NCBI GenBank assembly: GCA_902604715.1
Contig: CACLAD010000003.1
Span: forward strand, 1 to 64,000
Length of the DNA: 64,000 nucleotides
Source: an uncultured Bacteroidota bacterium
GTDB lineage: Bacteria > Bacteroidota > Bacteroidia > Flavobacteriales > Flavobacteriaceae
Direction: 5' to 3'
Positions 1-10,048 of the stretch are shown piece by piece. A program made the translations under genes and the position numbers. The notes under the pieces are model-generated. The model had not been told where the DNA came from and did not search any database. It was given only the letters and a program-made list of their open reading frames with translations. The first letter of the stretch is position 1, and each line of letters opens with the position of its first letter.

Positions 1-1603
1 ATCTTCCAACACCCTCTAAATCACTGGCAGGTGTGTAAACAAAGTCTTCTTCATAAAGATTGGTGAAAGTTCCTTCCTCGACATCTTCTAAGTAAATATT
101 AAGATCTGCAGGGGTAGTTCTGTGAGAAATACCAATTGTCATTTCCTCACCACCTAATGCATTAATTCCAAGGGGAATTACTTTATCCCACATTTCAGAG
201 TAAGCTAAAGTTTGGATAGCTAAGTCCACATCATTTTCGCCAGAAACAACTCTTGTAAATATTGAATTGTAATTAAGCTCAAAGCCCCCAGCGTCTGCAG
301 AAGTAAAGTTATCAGTACCATCTTCCAAAAAGTAAATTTCGGTATGTCTATATATATCATTTTGGCTTAATCCAATAAATAATTCAGCACGATTTTCATC
401 ATCCATAATATCACCAGATATAGCGTCATCAGTACCATCTTCAGTCATGGCAGATAATGGCATAGCAAAATTTACGGATCCATCACCATATTTTCCGCCT
501 ATCATAAATCCTTGACCAGGTGCAATAACAGCACTCGCCGCAGCTGTTGATGTGCCAATAGTTGTATAGGCAGTACCATTCCAAACATATACAGCCTGGT
601 TATTAGCATGCATTTTGGCTAAATTAGTTACAGATAATAAGTGTGTCGTACCATATGTTGCTGCCGATGAAGCATTAGAATTTACAGAAGCATAGGCTGA
701 GAATGGATTAGCAAAAAGGTTAAATCTTGTTCCAGCAACTGAAGCCGCATCACCATCAGAATCACCCTCAGTAATAGCGACCGATATAGTGGTTGTATGT
801 AGGTTCCCTGTAAAATCAATCTCAGAATTTTCAGATCCATCGGTTGCCATCTGATAACCTTTACCTGAAGTTAAGGTACCATGGAAAGTTGCATCATCAC
901 TTGAAAATGTACTCCATGAACCATAGCCTGAGGTATTATCGGATCCAGGCTGGTTATTATATTCACCAATACCAAAATCACCATTACTATTAGCAATTGC
1001 AGTTTGAGCTACGATATCAGAGGCTGTCTCACCTGAAACAGGTGATCCAATTAAATCCCATGCAGTTGAAACACCAGAAATACTTCTTTTATAAGTTACC
1101 TCAACAGTACTATTTCCAGTATAAATAAAAGATGAAAATTCAGATGAAGATGAATTAAGTGTAATACCACCAGAATTAGTTATTGATGAAGATGAGGACG
1201 CAAAAATCAACTGTTTACCTGCAAAAATGGTAATTATACCATTTGAGCCAACGTTTAAATCAGACTCAGTAAAAACCAATGTGTTATTAACTTCCAATTT
1301 ACCACTTACAGTGGAATTAGAACTAGATGCACCTGTTACAGTCAATAATTGATTATTTTTCAATGTTCCGGGGTTGTTGTTCGCGCCATCGTTTTGAATA
1401 TCTAAAGATCTAACCGTTTTGGCTGCGTCGTTTATAATAACAGTTACTCCATCAGGAATAACAACATCATCACCGGATTGAGGTTCTCCAGCGGGACTCC
1501 ATGTTATAGCATCCCAATAACCAGAACCAGATGCTGTTTTAGTTTCTGAAAAAGCAGGAATGCTCAATAGAAAAGATAAAAACAAAAGTAATATTCTATT
1601 CAT
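1..1603 (-). CDS. Secreted surface protein, C-terminus beyond window (signal peptide, G8-like/choice-of-anchor style repeats; likely T9SS cargo)
   Basis: Manual reverse translation from ATG at 1603: MNRILLLFLSFLLSIPAFSETKTASGSGYWDAITWSPAGEPQSGDDVVIPDGVTVIIND..., open to position 1. Absent from ORF track because no stop lies in the window. Signal peptide and Ser/Thr/Gly-rich beta repeats. Confidence 0.8.
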   Translation of the reverse strand, partial: MNRILLLFLSFLLSIPAFSETKTASGSGYWDAITWSPAGEPQSGDDVVIPDGVTVIINDAAKTVRSLDIQNDGANNNPGTLKNNQLLTVTGASSSNSTVSGKLEVNNTLVFTESDLNVGSNGIITIFAGKQLIFASSSSSITNSGGITLNSSSSEFSSFIYTGNSTVEVTYKRSISGVSTAWDLIGSPVSGETASDIVAQTAIANSNGDFGIGEYNNQPGSDNTSGYGSWSTFSSDDATFHGTLTSGKGYQMATDGSENSEIDFTGNLHTTTISVAITEGDSDGDAASVAGTRFNLFANPFSAYASVNSNASSAATYGTTHLLSVTNLAKMHANNQAVYVWNGTAYTTIGTSTAAASAVIAPGQGFMIGGKYGDGSVNFAMPLSAMTEDGTDDAISGDIMDDENRAELFIGLSQNDIYRHTEIYFLEDGTDNFTSADAGGFELNYNSIFTRVVSGENDVDLAIQTLAYSEMWDKVIPLGINALGGEEMTIGISHRTTPADLNIYLEDVEEGTFTNLYEEDFVYTPASDLEGVGR

Positions 1604-1734
1604 ATTAGTTTTTTTAAATGAGTTTGAGCCGGTAAATATAAAAAAAATGTTGATAAGTGCCTAAATTTACAAATTTTGATAGAAATTTATATGAGATATT
1701 ACTATGTCCGGCATCTTGTTAATAAATACTAAAT

Positions 1735-2493
1735 TTACCTAGTAAAAATAAGCTCTTTTTCAGTTGATAATTCTTTACTAAACAAATACCCATCATGGTC
1801 AAATGATTTTACATCAACAATATCAGATATTTTATTATCAATAATAAACCGAGTCATCATTCCTCTAGCTTTTTTTGAAAAAATCGCAATGGTCATGTAT
1901 TCACCATTTTTCAATTGTTTGAAGTTTGCAGAGTATATTTCGCTTTTTATCACCTTACCATCAATCGCTTTAAAATACTCATTGCTGGCGAGGTTGAGAA
2001 CGGGTTCATTTTCATATAACTCTGAGTTTAGCTGCTCAGAAATTTTTTTTCTCCAGAAATCATATAAGTTTTTGTTTGAATCAAAAGCTAATTTAGTACC
2101 CATTTCTAATCTGTAGGCCTGTATTAAATCTAAAGGTTTAATAAGCCCATATAGTCCAGAAATAATTCTGAGAGTATTTTGCATAAAATCAATTTTGTTA
2201 GAATCAATTGAATAGGCATCCAAACCCCTGTAAACATCACCGTTAAAGGCATAAACTGCCTGTCTCGCATTTTTCTTCGTGAATGGCAACGACCAATCAT
2301 GATTTCTCACATAATTCAAATCTGCGATTTTACTAGAAATACTCATTAGCTCAGAAAGAACTTTTGGGCTTTTTCTTTTTAAAATAGAGTTCAAATATTC
2401 TGCCTCTTTTTCAAAACACAATGAGGAATTTTTTTTTGTTGGAAGCTGAGATTTAAAATCAAGTGACTTAGCAGGTGATAGTAATATTTTCAT
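1735..2493 (-). CDS. yaaA: Peroxide stress protein YaaA (UPF0246/DUF328)
   Basis: MKILLSPAKSLDF N-terminus; NGDVYRGL and SGLYGLIKPLDLIQAYRLEMGTKL motifs. Confidence 0.93.
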   Translation of the reverse strand: MKILLSPAKSLDFKSQLPTKKNSSLCFEKEAEYLNSILKRKSPKVLSELMSISSKIADLNYVRNHDWSLPFTKKNARQAVYAFNGDVYRGLDAYSIDSNKIDFMQNTLRIISGLYGLIKPLDLIQAYRLEMGTKLAFDSNKNLYDFWRKKISEQLNSELYENEPVLNLASNEYFKAIDGKVIKSEIYSANFKQLKNGEYMTIAIFSKKARGMMTRFIIDNKISDIVDVKSFDHDGYLFSKELSTEKELIFTR

Positions 2494-2564
2494 TTCAAAT
2501 TGATTTAATATTAAAAGTAGTTAAGATATTTTATTTTATCAAAGAATTCAATTAATATGCCACA

Positions 2565-3569
2565 TTAAATTCTTGAATAACTTTCCCATTTTCGGATACA
2601 ATTTTTGAAATCAACCGGAAGATTGGAATCAAACTGCATAAATTTGCCGTTTACAGGATGGGTGAAACCCAATGTTTTTGCGTGTAGTGCTTGTCTTGGA
2701 AGTAATTTGAAGCAATTATCTGCAAATTGTTTGTATTTTGTATATGTGGTACCCTTAAGAATAATATTACCCCCATATCTTTCATCATTAAACAAAGTAT
2801 GTCCAATGTGTTTCATGTGTACCCTAATCTGATGCGTTCTACCTGTTTCGAGAGTACATTTTACCAAACTAACATAATTCATACGACTTATTACCATGTA
2901 GTTTGTGATAGCTCTTTTACCACCTGCTAAACTATCATCACCTAGAACTACATTTTGCAATCTGTTTTTTGGGTTTCTTCCAATATAATTGTCAATCCGA
3001 CCACTATCATCTTTAACATTTCCCCATACCAAAGCAATATATTCCCTCTTGGAAGTTTTATTTGCAAATTGATTTGATAAATGCACCATTGAATTATCAT
3101 TTTTAGCAACAACCAGTAGTCCACTGGTATCTTTATCTAATCTGTGAACCAATCCAGGTCTGTTCGAAGAATTTTTTGGAAGATTTTCAAAATGATAGAT
3201 TAATGCATTTATCAAGGTGCCTGAATAATTACCATGTCCAGGGTGAACTACCATCCCAGCAGGCTTATTTAATACCACTAAATCATCGTCTTCATAAACT
3301 ATATCTAAAGCAATATTTTCTGCAACCAATAAATTTTGGTGGGGAGGGTATTCAAATTTAACCTTTATTTCGTCCAAGGGTTTGACCTTATAATTTGACT
3401 TTACAACGATTCCATTTACTTCAATACTACCATTCGTTGCGGCTGCTTGAATCTTTGTTCTCGTGGCATTTTCAACAAAATTCATCAGATACTTATCGAT
3501 CCTGAGGGGTGTTTGTCCTTTATCAACTTGAAATGAAAAATGTTCAAATAGTGACCTATTGTTTTCCAT
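2565..3569 (-). CDS. rluD: RluA-family pseudouridine synthase (RluD-like)
   Basis: S4 domain N-terminus and GLVHRLDKDTSGLLVVAK catalytic motif. Confidence 0.93.
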   Translation of the reverse strand: MENNRSLFEHFSFQVDKGQTPLRIDKYLMNFVENATRTKIQAAATNGSIEVNGIVVKSNYKVKPLDEIKVKFEYPPHQNLLVAENIALDIVYEDDDLVVLNKPAGMVVHPGHGNYSGTLINALIYHFENLPKNSSNRPGLVHRLDKDTSGLLVVAKNDNSMVHLSNQFANKTSKREYIALVWGNVKDDSGRIDNYIGRNPKNRLQNVVLGDDSLAGGKRAITNYMVISRMNYVSLVKCTLETGRTHQIRVHMKHIGHTLFNDERYGGNIILKGTTYTKYKQFADNCFKLLPRQALHAKTLGFTHPVNGKFMQFDSNLPVDFKNCIRKWESYSRI

Positions 3570-4113
3570 TGCCTAATTCAAAATCTATTACCGAAGTTCT
3601 TTTCAAATAATCCCCCTCATTAAGTTCATTACCATCGCTGGAAATTGAGATAACCTCATTCCTAGCGATATAATCGACATATTCAATCTCACCAAAAATA
3701 AATCCAAGAGACTCAATAGTTTTCCTAGCTTGTCTAAGGGTAATTCCTGTGATCTTTGGGATTTGAATCATTTCAAAATCTGAAGCATTTAAAGTTAAAT
3801 ATATCTTCCTTCCCTTCTTTACACTTGCATTTGCCGTAGGAATTTGATCAAGTACAGAGTTAATTTTAAATTCTGGATTGTAATTTCCGGAATCCGAAAT
3901 AATATATTGTAAATCTAATTCAACTAATTCAGATTGAAATTCCTCAATATTTTTACCTATTAAGTCAGGAACTAAAATAAAATCTCCATGGCGTGTGTTG
4001 AATCGAAGAAAGACAACTAAAACAACAAAAAAAATAACAGCTGTAAAGATAATTCTAAAAGATGTTTTAAAGAATGATTTACTAAATAGAAATCGAAGTA
4101 CTGACATATACAA
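3556..4113 (-). CDS. PASTA domain-containing membrane protein
   Basis: N-terminal TM helix followed by PASTA-like repeats (VPDLIGKNIEEFQSEL; IPKITGITLRQARKTIESLGF); overlaps rluD start by 14 bp. Confidence 0.85.
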   Translation of the reverse strand: MYMSVLRFLFSKSFFKTSFRIIFTAVIFFVVLVVFLRFNTRHGDFILVPDLIGKNIEEFQSELVELDLQYIISDSGNYNPEFKINSVLDQIPTANASVKKGRKIYLTLNASDFEMIQIPKITGITLRQARKTIESLGFIFGEIEYVDYIARNEVISISSDGNELNEGDYLKRTSVIDFELGNGKQ

Positions 4114-4157
4114 AATTGAAATACAAACTTAATTAAATTAAAATAACTTTAATTAGC

Positions 4158-4165
4158 TACTTTTG
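4158..4165 (+). promoter_or_regulatory. Putative -7 element TACTTTTG of ddl
   Basis: Exact TAnnTTTG; 5 bp before ATG 4171. Confidence 0.45.
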
Positions 4166-4170
4166 GAGTT

Positions 4171-5148
4171 ATGAATCTTTTTCGATCAAAAAATATTGGA
4201 ATTCTAATGGGGGGGTATTCAAATGAATATGAAATATCTATTAGAAGTGGTGAAGTTGTTTATGAAACCCTTAAGGATATATTTAATTGTTACAGAATAT
4301 ATATCAGAAAAAATGAATGGATTCTAAAAAAGGATAATGATTCATATACAATAGATATTGATAATTTTAAAATTGATGGGCTCACAGATTTGAAGTTAGA
4401 TTGTATTTTTAACGCAATACATGGAACACCCGGTGAAGACGGCAAAATTCAAAAATATTTTGAAGATAAAAATATTCCGATTACAGGATGTAATTCATAT
4501 CAATCTAAGCTAACATTTGATAAAATAAATTGTTTAAACTTTATCTCCTCTAAAGGTGTAAAAGTTGCCTCGTCTATCAGCCTATCAAAATCTGAAAACA
4601 TCGATATTGTTAAAATTGAAAATACAATCGGTTTTCCTTGTTTTATAAAAGCTAGTAATTCTGGAAGTAGTTTTGGGGTATATAAGGCTTATGATAAAGA
4701 AGAAATCATCAATTGTATCAATTCAGCATTTGAAATTGACAATAAAGTCTTAGTTGAATCATTTATTGATGGTAGAGAATTTTCAATTGGCGTAATAAGC
4801 TTAGATGGGGTTACACAGGTTTTACCAATAACTGAAATAATAACTTCCAATGATTTTTTTGATTATGAGGCTAAATACGAAGGAAAAGCTGAAGAAATTA
4901 CCCCTGCTAATATTACTGATGAGTTGGAATCTGAGTTAAGGTTATTATCTAAGAAAATCTACGATCTTTTAAAATTAAAAGGTTTTTCAAGAAGTGAATT
5001 TATTGTGACTGAAAAGGGCATATATTATTTAGAAACCAATACGGTGCCTGGATTAACTTCAGAGAGTATTTTACCTCAACAAGCTCGTTGTGCTGGAATA
5101 TCATTAAAAGAATTATTTATCAACACGATTAATGAAGCAATTATTTAA
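4171..5148 (+). CDS. ddl: D-alanine--D-alanine ligase
   Basis: ATP-grasp: GGYSNEYEISIRSG, HGTPGEDGKIQKYFE, NTVPGLTSESILPQQ. Confidence 0.95.
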   Translation: MNLFRSKNIGILMGGYSNEYEISIRSGEVVYETLKDIFNCYRIYIRKNEWILKKDNDSYTIDIDNFKIDGLTDLKLDCIFNAIHGTPGEDGKIQKYFEDKNIPITGCNSYQSKLTFDKINCLNFISSKGVKVASSISLSKSENIDIVKIENTIGFPCFIKASNSGSSFGVYKAYDKEEIINCINSAFEIDNKVLVESFIDGREFSIGVISLDGVTQVLPITEIITSNDFFDYEAKYEGKAEEITPANITDELESELRLLSKKIYDLLKLKGFSRSEFIVTEKGIYYLETNTVPGLTSESILPQQARCAGISLKELFINTINEAII

Positions 5149-5161
5149 ATAAATTTGAATT

Positions 5162-5614
5162 ATGAAAAAAGCTGTATTTCCAGGTTCTTTTGATCCAATC
5201 ACCTTGGGTCATTGTGAAATAATTAAAAAAGCTTGTGAAATTTTTGATGAGGTGATTGTTTCAGTTGGAAATAATTCAGATAAAAATTACAGATTTTCCC
5301 TTGATCAAAGATTAAAATTTATCTCTGACGAATTTATAAATACCCCGAAAGTTTATGTTGAAAAATATGAAGGCTTGACTGTTGATTTTTGTAAAAGCAA
5401 AAACATAAAGCATATTGTTAGAGGGCTGAGAAATCCAGCAGATTTTGAATTTGAAAAGAAAATTGCTCTGTTCAACAACAGTTTAGAAAATGTAGAAACT
5501 ATTTTCTTTCTTACTTCCCCCAACAACGCTTTCATCTCTTCATCAATGGTTAGAGAAATAATTGATAAAGGCGGTGATTTTAAAAAGTTTGTTCCAAATT
5601 CTGTTTTAGTCTAA
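5162..5614 (+). CDS. coaD: Phosphopantetheine adenylyltransferase
   Basis: FPGSFDPITLGH, HIVRGLRNPADFEFE and SSSMVREI motifs. Confidence 0.95.
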   Translation: MKKAVFPGSFDPITLGHCEIIKKACEIFDEVIVSVGNNSDKNYRFSLDQRLKFISDEFINTPKVYVEKYEGLTVDFCKSKNIKHIVRGLRNPADFEFEKKIALFNNSLENVETIFFLTSPNNAFISSSMVREIIDKGGDFKKFVPNSVLV

Positions 5615-6195
5615 ACAATTAACAATCTAATATTGGCATAACTTTTTGGTAGAATATCCGATAAATTTTCAATTCCAATCCACTCTACTCTTGTTATACC
5701 TTCCTTCTTTTGAGGCCTTAATTTTCCTGTAAAATCAGATTTCATTTCAAACCAATAAGTGGTTTTTAAATAATTTATTCCACCCCTTTTAAATATATGA
5801 TATGTTTTATCAAGTGGTTTTATAATTGATAAATTTTTAATTGCTGTTTCTTCCTCGACTTCTCTAATTGCTGTTTGAGCAATATTTTCATTTTTCTCAG
5901 CTTTACCTTTTGGCAAATCCCACTTTTTATTTCTTTGTATAAAAAGAATCTCAGATTTATTATTTATGACTTTACCCCCTGCAGCGATTATTTCAGGGTA
6001 CTTTTTTTTTAACATCTTTAAAATGACATCGTGTTCACTAGAGAATACTCCAATTGAATTAATTTTCTTTTTGTCTAGTAATTTAAGTAAATCTAAATTT
6101 TCAAAAAGTGAAGTGTTTATAATTAAACTGTTATTTAAATCAGATTTTTTGTCTGAAATAATTATCGATTTTTCTTTGTAAAAAATTTGTAGCAT
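5611..6195 (-). CDS. NUDIX hydrolase
   Basis: Nudix box GKAEKNENIAQTAIREVEEETAI. Confidence 0.9.
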   Translation of the reverse strand: MLQIFYKEKSIIISDKKSDLNNSLIINTSLFENLDLLKLLDKKKINSIGVFSSEHDVILKMLKKKYPEIIAAGGKVINNKSEILFIQRNKKWDLPKGKAEKNENIAQTAIREVEEETAIKNLSIIKPLDKTYHIFKRGGINYLKTTYWFEMKSDFTGKLRPQKKEGITRVEWIGIENLSDILPKSYANIRLLIV

Positions 6196-6220
6196 TGAAA
6201 AAAATACTAAACAAAATTAA

Positions 6221-6228
6221 TACTTTTG
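6221..6228 (+). promoter_or_regulatory. Putative -7 element TACTTTTG of pyrE
   Basis: Exact TAnnTTTG; TTG at 6195-6197 with 23-bp spacer; only 8 bp between element and ATG. Confidence 0.5.
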
Positions 6229-6236
6229 TTTAACGA

Positions 6237-6884
6237 ATGACGGAAAACCAACAACAAAATAACTATAAATCCCAAACGGCTGAGCTTCTTTTAAAACTAA
6301 AAGCCATTAAATTAAAACCTAATGATCCATTCACATGGGCATCCGGTTGGAAATCTCCAATATATTGTGATAATAGAATTTTACTTTCAGACCCTGAGTC
6401 TAGAAATATTATTGCAAATTATTTTAGTGAAATAATTAAAAACAAATACGATGATGTGCAGTTAATTGCAGGTGTTGCAACAGGGGCAATTGGAATAGGG
6501 GTATTAGTTGCTCAAAAACTCAATCTACCTTTTATATATGTTAGACCTGAAGCTAAAAAGCATGGAAGAAAAAATCAAATCGAAGGTAAAATTTCTGAAA
6601 ACCAAAAAATAGTTGTCATTGAAGATTTAATTAGTACAGGAAAAAGCTCGCTGGGTGCTGTAGAAGCATTGCGAAAATCAAATTTAGATGTGATGGGCAT
6701 GCTTGCAATATTCACATATGGATTTAATGCATCGGTTGAAAATTTTGAAAAAAATAAAGTTGTTTTGGACACATTAAGTGATTACAATGAACTTATTAAA
6801 AAGGCAACTGAAATAAAATATATCAGCGAAAAAGACTCAGAAACATTAAAAAAATGGAATGAAGACCCTGAAAATTGGACCTAG
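6237..6884 (+). CDS. pyrE: Orotate phosphoribosyltransferase
   Basis: FTWASGWKSPIYCDNR; PRPP-binding VVIEDLISTGKSS. Confidence 0.95.
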   Translation: MTENQQQNNYKSQTAELLLKLKAIKLKPNDPFTWASGWKSPIYCDNRILLSDPESRNIIANYFSEIIKNKYDDVQLIAGVATGAIGIGVLVAQKLNLPFIYVRPEAKKHGRKNQIEGKISENQKIVVIEDLISTGKSSLGAVEALRKSNLDVMGMLAIFTYGFNASVENFEKNKVVLDTLSDYNELIKKATEIKYISEKDSETLKKWNEDPENWT

Positions 6885-7609
6885 ACCAATAACTTAATTG
6901 TATTTTCAGAGTAATTAATCTCTTCATTATTTGTTTTCTTAATCCTCAACTCTCCCCTTTTGTTAACAGAAATTATTTTACCATAAAATTTTTTGTTGTC
7001 TAGACCAATAAAATATGAATCTGTATTTTTTAAAAATAATTGATTATTATAATTTTCAAGTAGAGCTTCTTTATTTTTTTCAAATTGTAAAAATTTCTTA
7101 CAAAATATTTCTGCTAATCTGCTTGCCATTGAGTCTAACGAAAATTCACAACCTGTTTCAATAAATAATGATGTAGCATTGGGTAGTTTATCAAATTTTT
7201 TTTGATTGACATTTATCCCAACTCCGATAACGCTCTCATTTATTAATTTTCCTTTTACAGAATTTTCAATCAATATCCCAGAAATTTTTCCGTTAACTGT
7301 CATAATGTCATTTGGCCATTTAATTTTCATTTTATTTAAATTATTTTCTTTTAGTAACTGAAAAACAGAAAGTGAACTAATTACATTTAGCATGAATTGA
7401 TCTTTAACATCAAGCTTATTAAATTTCTTGTAAATACTAAAAGCCAGGTTATTAGAGGCCTCGTTTTCCCAAATATTATCATTTCTACCTTTGCCCTTTG
7501 TTTGATGTTTGGAAACAACTACCGTTAAATCATCCAGACTGTCTTTTGTTAAAAGTCTTTTCAAATAAGAATTTGTGGAATCTATGGCATCAAGTTTGAT
7601 TATTTTCAT
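6881..7609 (-). CDS. birA: Biotin--[acetyl-CoA-carboxylase] ligase (no HTH domain)
   Basis: STNSYLKRL, KHQTKGKGRNDNIWENEA, IKWPNDIMTVNGKISGILIE; start trimmed from ORF start 7675 to the MKIIKLDAIDSTNSY Met at 7609. Confidence 0.9.
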   Translation of the reverse strand: MKIIKLDAIDSTNSYLKRLLTKDSLDDLTVVVSKHQTKGKGRNDNIWENEASNNLAFSIYKKFNKLDVKDQFMLNVISSLSVFQLLKENNLNKMKIKWPNDIMTVNGKISGILIENSVKGKLINESVIGVGINVNQKKFDKLPNATSLFIETGCEFSLDSMASRLAEIFCKKFLQFEKNKEALLENYNNQLFLKNTDSYFIGLDNKKFYGKIISVNKRGELRIKKTNNEEINYSENTIKLLV

Positions 7610-7659
7610 TCTGAAAAAGTAAAAAAAATAATAAATTTGTACAAGTACAAAGATTCTTA

Positions 7660-8019
7660 ATGGCAGGCAGAACAAAATTTAAAAAACTAATCAGATCAAT
7701 TATTGATGGTATTGAAGATGTAAAAGGAAATGAGATTAGTTTATTAGATTTGAGAAAATTAGAAAATAGAATTAGTGATTATTTCATCATTTGTGATGGA
7801 AATTCGAACACACAGGTAAGTGCAATAATAAGTTCTGTTACTAAAAAGGTCAGTAAGGAACTAAAGGATAAACCTTGGGGAATTGAAGGAGTTGAAAATG
7901 CTGAATGGGTTTTGCTTGATTATGTAGATGTTGTAGTTCATGTCTTTCAAAAAGAAAAGAGAGAATTTTATGATCTAGAAGGATTGTGGGGAGATGCAAA
8001 AAGAATTGAATTAAATTAG
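7660..8019 (+). CDS. rsfS: Ribosome silencing factor RsfS
   Basis: ISDYFIICDGNSNTQVSAI, PWGIEGVENAEWVLLDYVDVVVHVF. Confidence 0.94.
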   Translation: MAGRTKFKKLIRSIIDGIEDVKGNEISLLDLRKLENRISDYFIICDGNSNTQVSAIISSVTKKVSKELKDKPWGIEGVENAEWVLLDYVDVVVHVFQKEKREFYDLEGLWGDAKRIELN

Positions 8020-8023
8020 ATAA

Positions 8024-9958
8024 ATGAAAAACCAAAAAAAACAACAGAAGCGACCTCAATTTAACCAATATTGGATATTTGGTTCTATTGTATTAGTATT
8101 CCTTCTATTAAATATATTTTCTGGGGCAGGTTCGCAAACTTCATTAACCACAACTCCATCCAAATTTTTTGAGTTTGCTTCTAACGGAGATGTTGAAAGG
8201 ATTGAAATAATCAATAAACGTGAAGTTTTTGTTTACTTAACACGTGAAGCAAGAATTAAAGATGAACATAAAAATTCATCAAAAAATTCACTTTTGTCAA
8301 TTGGTTCAAAAAACCCTAACTACAGGTTTGAGTTTGGTGATTTACAAAATTTTGAGAATAGATTATCTCTAGTAAATGACAATTTTAACCAAAATATCGA
8401 AGTCAATTATATAACTCAGCAAAATATATGGGGAGATATAATAATATCAATGCTCCCGTTTATCGTTATTATTGCCATATGGATTTTTATAATGAGAAGG
8501 ATGTCTGCTGGTGGTGGTGGTGCTGGAGGTCAAATTTTTAGTATTGGGAAATCGAAAGCAAAATTATTTGATGCAAACTCTCAGGTAAAAATTACTTTTA
8601 AAGATGTTGCAGGCCTCGAGGGAGCAAAAGAAGAAGTACAGGAGATCGTTGATTTTTTAAAGAATCCCAAAAAATACACTGCACTAGGCGGAAAAATACC
8701 AAAAGGAGCTCTACTGGTTGGAGCACCTGGTACAGGAAAAACACTACTTGCAAAAGCAGTTGCTGGCGAGGCAAAGGTTCCGTTCTTCTCTCTTTCTGGT
8801 TCAGATTTTGTTGAGATGTTCGTCGGAGTAGGTGCTTCAAGGGTTAGAGATTTATTCAAGCAAGCAAAAGAAAAATCACCTTCGATAATATTCATTGACG
8901 AGATTGATGCAATTGGACGTGCTAGGGGAAAAAGTAATTTTACAGGTTCTAACGATGAGAGAGAAAACACATTAAATCAATTATTAACAGAAATGGATGG
9001 TTTCGGCACAAATACCAATGTTATTGTTATTGCCGCAACAAACCGGGCAGATGTGCTAGATAAAGCTTTGATGCGAGCTGGAAGATTTGACAGACAAATC
9101 TATGTTGATTTACCTGACGTAAGAGAAAGAAAGAAAATTTTTGAAGTACACCTCAGACCTCTAAAAAAATCCTCATCTGTAGATGTTGACTTTTTATCAA
9201 AACAAACCCCTGGTTTCTCAGGTGCTGACATAGCAAATGTGTGTAATGAGGCTGCTTTAATTGCCGCAAGAAAAAACAAAAAATCTGTAGGAAAACAAGA
9301 CTTTTTAGATGCTGTTGACAGAATTGTTGGTGGACTCGAAAAGAAAAATAAAATTATTACCGAGGATGAAAAAAAGGCTGTGGCATTCCATGAAGCTGGT
9401 CATGCCACTGTAAGTTGGATGCTTGAACATGCTGCTCCACTTGTTAAAGTAACAATTGTTCCAAGAGGAAGATCACTAGGAGCAGCTTGGTATTTACCCG
9501 AGGAAAGATTAATTGTACGACCTGAGCAAATGTTGGACGAAATGTGTGCTGCACTTGGAGGTAGAGCTGCAGAAAAGGTAATTTTTAATAAAATTTCAAC
9601 GGGGGCACTTAGTGACCTAGAAAAAGTAACAAAACAGGCAAGAGCAATGGTTACCGTTTATGGATTGAATGACAAGGTTGGTAATTTGACCTATTATGAT
9701 TCATCGAATGGCAATGAATATGGTTTTACAAAACCATACAGCGAACAAACTGCAGAAACTATTGACAAAGAGATTTCTGCTATAATTGAAAAACAATATC
9801 AAAGAGCAATTTCAATTCTTAGAAAGAATAAGAAAAAACTTGTACAATTGGCTGAAGTACTACTTACCAAAGAAGTTATTTTTAAAGATAACTTAGAAGA
9901 AATCTTCGGTAAAAGACCATTTGATAAAGATAATAAGAAAGTAAATAAAGCTAAATAA
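8024..9958 (+). CDS. ftsH: ATP-dependent zinc metalloprotease FtsH
   Basis: Walker [17 protein letters not shown] region, HEAGH zinc site. Confidence 0.97.
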   Translation: MKNQKKQQKRPQFNQYWIFGSIVLVFLLLNIFSGAGSQTSLTTTPSKFFEFASNGDVERIEIINKREVFVYLTREARIKDEHKNSSKNSLLSIGSKNPNYRFEFGDLQNFENRLSLVNDNFNQNIEVNYITQQNIWGDIIISMLPFIVIIAIWIFIMRRMSAGGGGAGGQIFSIGKSKAKLFDANSQVKITFKDVAGLEGAKEEVQEIVDFLKNPKKYTALGGKIPKGALLVGAPGTGKTLLAKAVAGEAKVPFFSLSGSDFVEMFVGVGASRVRDLFKQAKEKSPSIIFIDEIDAIGRARGKSNFTGSNDERENTLNQLLTEMDGFGTNTNVIVIAATNRADVLDKALMRAGRFDRQIYVDLPDVRERKKIFEVHLRPLKKSSSVDVDFLSKQTPGFSGADIANVCNEAALIAARKNKKSVGKQDFLDAVDRIVGGLEKKNKIITEDEKKAVAFHEAGHATVSWMLEHAAPLVKVTIVPRGRSLGAAWYLPEERLIVRPEQMLDEMCAALGGRAAEKVIFNKISTGALSDLEKVTKQARAMVTVYGLNDKVGNLTYYDSSNGNEYGFTKPYSEQTAETIDKEISAIIEKQYQRAISILRKNKKKLVQLAEVLLTKEVIFKDNLEEIFGKRPFDKDNKKVNKAK

Positions 9959-10048
9959 TTATTATTTATTGTCATACTTAATAAAATTTAACTTCATTTA
10001 TATAACTTTATAAAATTATTTCCTTCTTGGAATAAAAACTCAAATAAA

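Noticed and set aside
8581-8970. 129-aa antisense ORF inside ftsH
   Set aside because: Antisense shadow of the strongly conserved AAA+ region; no independent signal
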